A DNA stretch of 7,186 nt from Candidatus Latescibacter anaerobius SCGC AAA252-E07 (GTDB taxonomy: Bacteria; Latescibacterota; Latescibacteria; Latescibacterales; Latescibacteraceae), in assembly GCA_000403035.1 (NCBI GenBank), contig AQSL01000066.1:1-7186 (forward strand), written 5' to 3'. Position 1 is the first letter of the stretch; every line of letters begins with the position of its first letter. Shown piece by piece: positions 4,832 through 7,186 of the stretch. Both the position numbers and the translations under genes were made by a program. The notes beneath the pieces are model-generated. The model saw nothing but the letters and a program-made list of their open reading frames with translations, searched no databases and was not told the origin of the DNA.

Positions 4832-5940
4832 AAATACCCTTCGTGGATCTTAAGGCACAGTATGCGACTATTCGGAATGAAATCGAAAAAGAGGTAAAGG
4901 ATGTATTTGAAAGCCAGTATTTTATACTTGGTTCGAAGGTAACGGAATTTGAGGACAAAATTGCTCGCTATTGCGGGTCATCACATGCAATAGGATGCGC
5001 CTCCGGAACGGATGCTATTCTACTTGCGTTAATGGCGCTGAATGTGGGCCCCGGAGATGAAATTATAACGACTCCTTACACCTTCTTCTCCACCAGCGGT
5101 TCGATTGTAAGGCTTGGTGCGAAACCGGTCTTTTGCGATATAAATCCCGAAACCTTTAATATCAACCCGGAAGGGATAGAATCCCTGATAACAGAAAAAA
5201 CAAAAGCAATTCTCGTCGTTCATCTGTATGGCCTGATGGCCGATATGGACAGGATACATGACATTGCACAAAACCATAACCTACCGGTCATCGAGGATGC
5301 TGCCCAGGCGATAGGTTCGGCAATAAAAGATATGAAAGCGGGAACGCTGGGCGCAATGGGATGTTTCTCGTTTTTCCCGACAAAGAATCTCGGCGGCGCC
5401 GGTGATGGCGGTATGGTTGTGACCGACGATGACGGACTTGCTGAGAAAGTAAGCATTCTGAGAGTACATGGCTCGAATCCAAAGTATTATCATTCTATGA
5501 TCGGTATCAACTCACGTCTCGATGCACTTCAGGCGGCGGTTCTCCGGACAAAGATGAACTATCTCGACACCTGGTCGGGAAAACGAAGGGAGAATGCCTC
5601 TCTCTATAACCATATGTTGGAAGAAAAGGGACTCTCCGATTTTGTTGTCGCACCGATTATTCCGGAAGGGTATACTCATATTTTCAACCAGTATGTACTA
5701 CGGGTTGACCGACGTAATGAATTGAGGGAACATCTCAAAAATCAGGATATTGGCACCGAAATTTATTATCCGGTTCCGCTTCATCTCCAGGAATGTTTCG
5801 CGTATCTCGGCTATAAAACAGGAGATTTCCCGGTGAGCGAGGAAGCTGCCGATACAACGCTTGCATTGCCGATATACCCGGAACTTACCGATGAGATGCA
5901 GGAATATGTTGTTGATTCCATTGCAGCTTTTTACCGGTAA
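4828..5940 (+). CDS. DegT/DnrJ/EryC1/StrS-family PLP-dependent sugar aminotransferase
   Basis: The 370-residue product has the usual length and all key motifs of this family, which transfers an amino group (normally from glutamate) to a keto-sugar nucleotide. PFVDLKAQY (4-12) opens the protein. GCASGTDAILLAL (56-68) binds the PLP phosphate, DEIITTPYTFFSTSGSI (77-93) is the next conserved block, VHLYGLMADMD (131-141) and VIEDAAQAIG (154-163) follow with the Asp157 that holds the pyridine nitrogen, and SFFPTKNLGGAGDGGMV (181-197) carries the Schiff-base lysine, Lys186. RVHGSNPKYYHSMIGINSRLD (212-232) and the C-terminal LALPIYPELTDEM complete it. Together with the acetyltransferase this suggests a 3-amino or 3-acetamido sugar, as in WbpE/WbpD or QdtB/QdtC pairs, but the substrate is inferred. 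The ATG at 4828 overlaps the upstream stop by four bases, with GAGG ten bases before. These proteins are often wrongly labelled transcriptional regulators. Confidence 0.95.
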   Translation: MKIPFVDLKAQYATIRNEIEKEVKDVFESQYFILGSKVTEFEDKIARYCGSSHAIGCASGTDAILLALMALNVGPGDEIITTPYTFFSTSGSIVRLGAKPVFCDINPETFNINPEGIESLITEKTKAILVVHLYGLMADMDRIHDIAQNHNLPVIEDAAQAIGSAIKDMKAGTLGAMGCFSFFPTKNLGGAGDGGMVVTDDDGLAEKVSILRVHGSNPKYYHSMIGINSRLDALQAAVLRTKMNYLDTWSGKRRENASLYNHMLEEKGLSDFVVAPIIPEGYTHIFNQYVLRVDRRNELREHLKNQDIGTEIYYPVPLHLQECFAYLGYKTGDFPVSEEAADTTLALPIYPELTDEMQEYVVDSIAAFYR

Positions 5941-5996
5941 CATGAAGGATTCCGTTCATGACCATGATAATGTAACCTGTAGTTGGTAAACGTATT

Positions 5997-7118
5997 ATGA
6001 AAATCTGCCACATTACTTCGGTACACATACCTTTCGATACCAGAATTTTTTATAAAGAATGTAAAAGTCTTGCCAGGGCGGGTTACGATGTTCATCTGGT
6101 TGCCAAACATGACCGGGATGAAGTAATCGACGGTATTTCCATTCATGCAGTCCCTGTCAGGCAGAGCAAGATAAAAAGGATGATATGTACCACATGGGAT
6201 GTTTATAAAAAGGCGCTTCAAATCGATTCTGAAACGTACCATTTTCATGATCCGGAGTTAATTTTTATCGGCATTCTATTAAAAATTCGGGGTAAAAAGG
6301 TTCTCTACGATGTTCATGAGGATTACCCCAACTATATATGTTATAAAGACACTATCCCCCGATTATTCAGAAAACCCGCAGCATGGATAACAGGAATAAT
6401 TGAAAAATATTCGGCCGGTTTTTTTGACACGATTGTTACCGTTACCCCGAAAACATATACCCGATTTAAAGCATACAATGAGAATACTGTCGAGGTATGT
6501 AATTTCCCCTGCCTTGATGAACTTTCCTCAGGTATTGATGAGAATCCGTGGGAAAACCGTTCCGATTCGGTTACCTATGTGGGTTCCCTGACATTGGACC
6601 GCGGTATCAAGGAGATGGTTCAGGCTGTCGGACTTGCACAGAAAAAAAAGCCGGTGAAATTCATTCTCGGGGGTTCGTTTCCAACCGATTCCGTAGAAAA
6701 CAATATCAAGAGCATGCCCGAATTTAACTTCGTAGATTACAGGGGTTTTATGTCAAGAGAGGATGTTGCAAAAGCGCTCTCGGAAGTCAAAGCGGGTATA
6801 GTCTTTACATATCCGAATTCTCACCATAAAAATACCTATATGACCAAACTTTTCGAATATATGTCGGCTGGTGTTCCGGTTATAGCATCGGACTTTCCGC
6901 TCTGGCGTAAAATAGTGGATGGAGCACACTGCGGAGTGCTGGTCGAGCCAATGAACATCGAAGCTCTGGCGGATGCGATTGTATTCATGCTCGAGAATCC
7001 TGAAAAAGCCCGTGAAATGGGGAAAAACGGAAGAAGGGCAATCGAGGAAAAGTATACCTGGGAAAATGAAACTATCAAATTATTAAGCGTGTATAAGGAT
7101 TTGACAGAGCAAAGGTAA
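5997..7118 (+). CDS. GT4-family glycosyltransferase (GT-B fold)
   Basis: This 373-residue protein is a complete GT4 retaining glycosyltransferase. MKICHITSVHIPFDTRIFYK (1-20) with ECKSLARAGYDVHLV (21-35) is the N-terminal acceptor-side Rossmann fold opening. FHDPELI (83-89) and KKVLYDVHEDYPNYI (100-114) are typical of the exopolysaccharide/O-antigen GT4 subgroup. TYVGSLTLDRGIKEMVQA (193-210) starts the nucleotide-sugar-binding domain, and TYMTKLFEYMSAGVPVIASD (280-299) contains the donor-binding EX7E region with Glu287 and an Asn in place of the first Glu, a common variant in this subgroup. No signal peptide or strong membrane helix is seen, so it probably acts at the cytoplasmic membrane face. 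It lies 56 bases after the aminotransferase in the same direction, so it may transfer the aminosugar made by the first two enzymes; its donor and acceptor are not readable. The ribosome site is weak. Confidence 0.93.
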   Translation: MKICHITSVHIPFDTRIFYKECKSLARAGYDVHLVAKHDRDEVIDGISIHAVPVRQSKIKRMICTTWDVYKKALQIDSETYHFHDPELIFIGILLKIRGKKVLYDVHEDYPNYICYKDTIPRLFRKPAAWITGIIEKYSAGFFDTIVTVTPKTYTRFKAYNENTVEVCNFPCLDELSSGIDENPWENRSDSVTYVGSLTLDRGIKEMVQAVGLAQKKKPVKFILGGSFPTDSVENNIKSMPEFNFVDYRGFMSREDVAKALSEVKAGIVFTYPNSHHKNTYMTKLFEYMSAGVPVIASDFPLWRKIVDGAHCGVLVEPMNIEALADAIVFMLENPEKAREMGKNGRRAIEEKYTWENETIKLLSVYKDLTEQR

Positions 7119-7139
7119 ATATTTATAATTCGTTATTGT

Positions 7140-7155
7140 ACAATTCATGAATTGT
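7140..7155. repeat. 16-bp perfect palindrome after the glycosyltransferase
   Basis: ACAATTCATGAATTGT reads the same on both strands and lies 22 bases past the stop codon of the glycosyltransferase gene. A palindrome without a loop is more like a protein-binding site than a terminator, and there is no U-tract. It may belong to the control region of a gene beyond the right edge. Confidence 0.5.
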
Positions 7156-7182
7156 CCCACAATTTCAGGACATTAAAGGACA
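7153..7182. repeat. Short GGACA direct and inverted repeats at the right edge
   Basis: TGTCC (7153-7157) is complementary to GGACA (7168-7172), which recurs at 7178-7182. Such clustered short repeats can mark an insertion-sequence end or an operator, but the window stops here and neither can be shown. Confidence 0.25.
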
Positions 7183-7186
7183 CTGA

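Noticed and set aside
5029..5493. Several minus-strand frames opposite the aminotransferase
   Set aside because: All overlap the well-supported PLP enzyme in antisense, overlap each other in different frames, and show no domain.
5941..5960. Terminator between the aminotransferase and the glycosyltransferase (CATGAA with TTCATG)
   Set aside because: A six-base stem without a U-tract, in a 56-base gap between genes on the same strand. It is unlikely to end transcription.

Overview
The window is a stretch of bacterial chromosome with moderate GC in the genes and clearly AT-rich spacers. The genes look Gram-negative: there is nucleotide-sugar and glycan biosynthesis, a Sec-exported protein, a VanZ-like membrane protein, and good sigma70-type promoters. 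The sequence alone does not fix the phylum. No rRNA, tRNA, CRISPR array, intact transposon or phage gene is visible.

Left part (1-3056), all on the minus strand. The left edge cuts a gene for an exported protein whose start, ribosome binding site and signal peptide are visible (1-146). A 334-base spacer follows, with an inverted repeat and a terminator-like hairpin. Next is a two-gene unit: a YjbQ/UPF0047 protein (843-1262) and, downstream of it, a short ORF that is only the N-terminal part of a GAF domain (481-804). Beyond another AT-rich spacer is purM (1914-2954), the fifth step of purine synthesis. The stop of purM overlaps the start of a VanZ-like membrane protein gene (1520-1924), so the two are probably translated together. 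purM has a recognisable promoter (TTGAAG-N17-TATATT) and a strong Shine-Dalgarno sequence, which place its start at 2954.

Middle (2955-4069). A single small ArsR-type regulator (3314-3619, plus strand) is transcribed away from purM. It has its own promoter, a repeated 14-mer just upstream of that promoter, a TTG start behind GGAGG, and a clear intrinsic terminator. The protein has no cysteine and one histidine, so a classical thiol metal site is unlikely. Between its terminator and the next operon lie about 400 non-coding bases with a run of predicted hairpins (3736-3905) that no gene explains.

Right part (3949-7118), plus strand. A promoter (TTGTAG-N17-TATTAT) precedes a sugar cassette of three genes: a left-handed beta-helix acetyltransferase of the WbpD/QdtC/WxcM-N type, a DegT/DnrJ/EryC1 PLP aminotransferase overlapping it by ATGA, and a GT4 glycosyltransferase. 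The likely logic is that a keto-sugar nucleotide is aminated, N-acetylated and then transferred into a surface glycan. The enzymes that make the keto sugar are not in the window. The right edge holds a 16-bp perfect palindrome and short GGACA repeats of unknown role.

Nothing here is convincingly a new defence or mobile system. The items most worth a second look are the hairpin cluster at 3736-3905, the truncated GAF gene beside yjbQ, and the cysteine-free ArsR with its repeat-bearing promoter.
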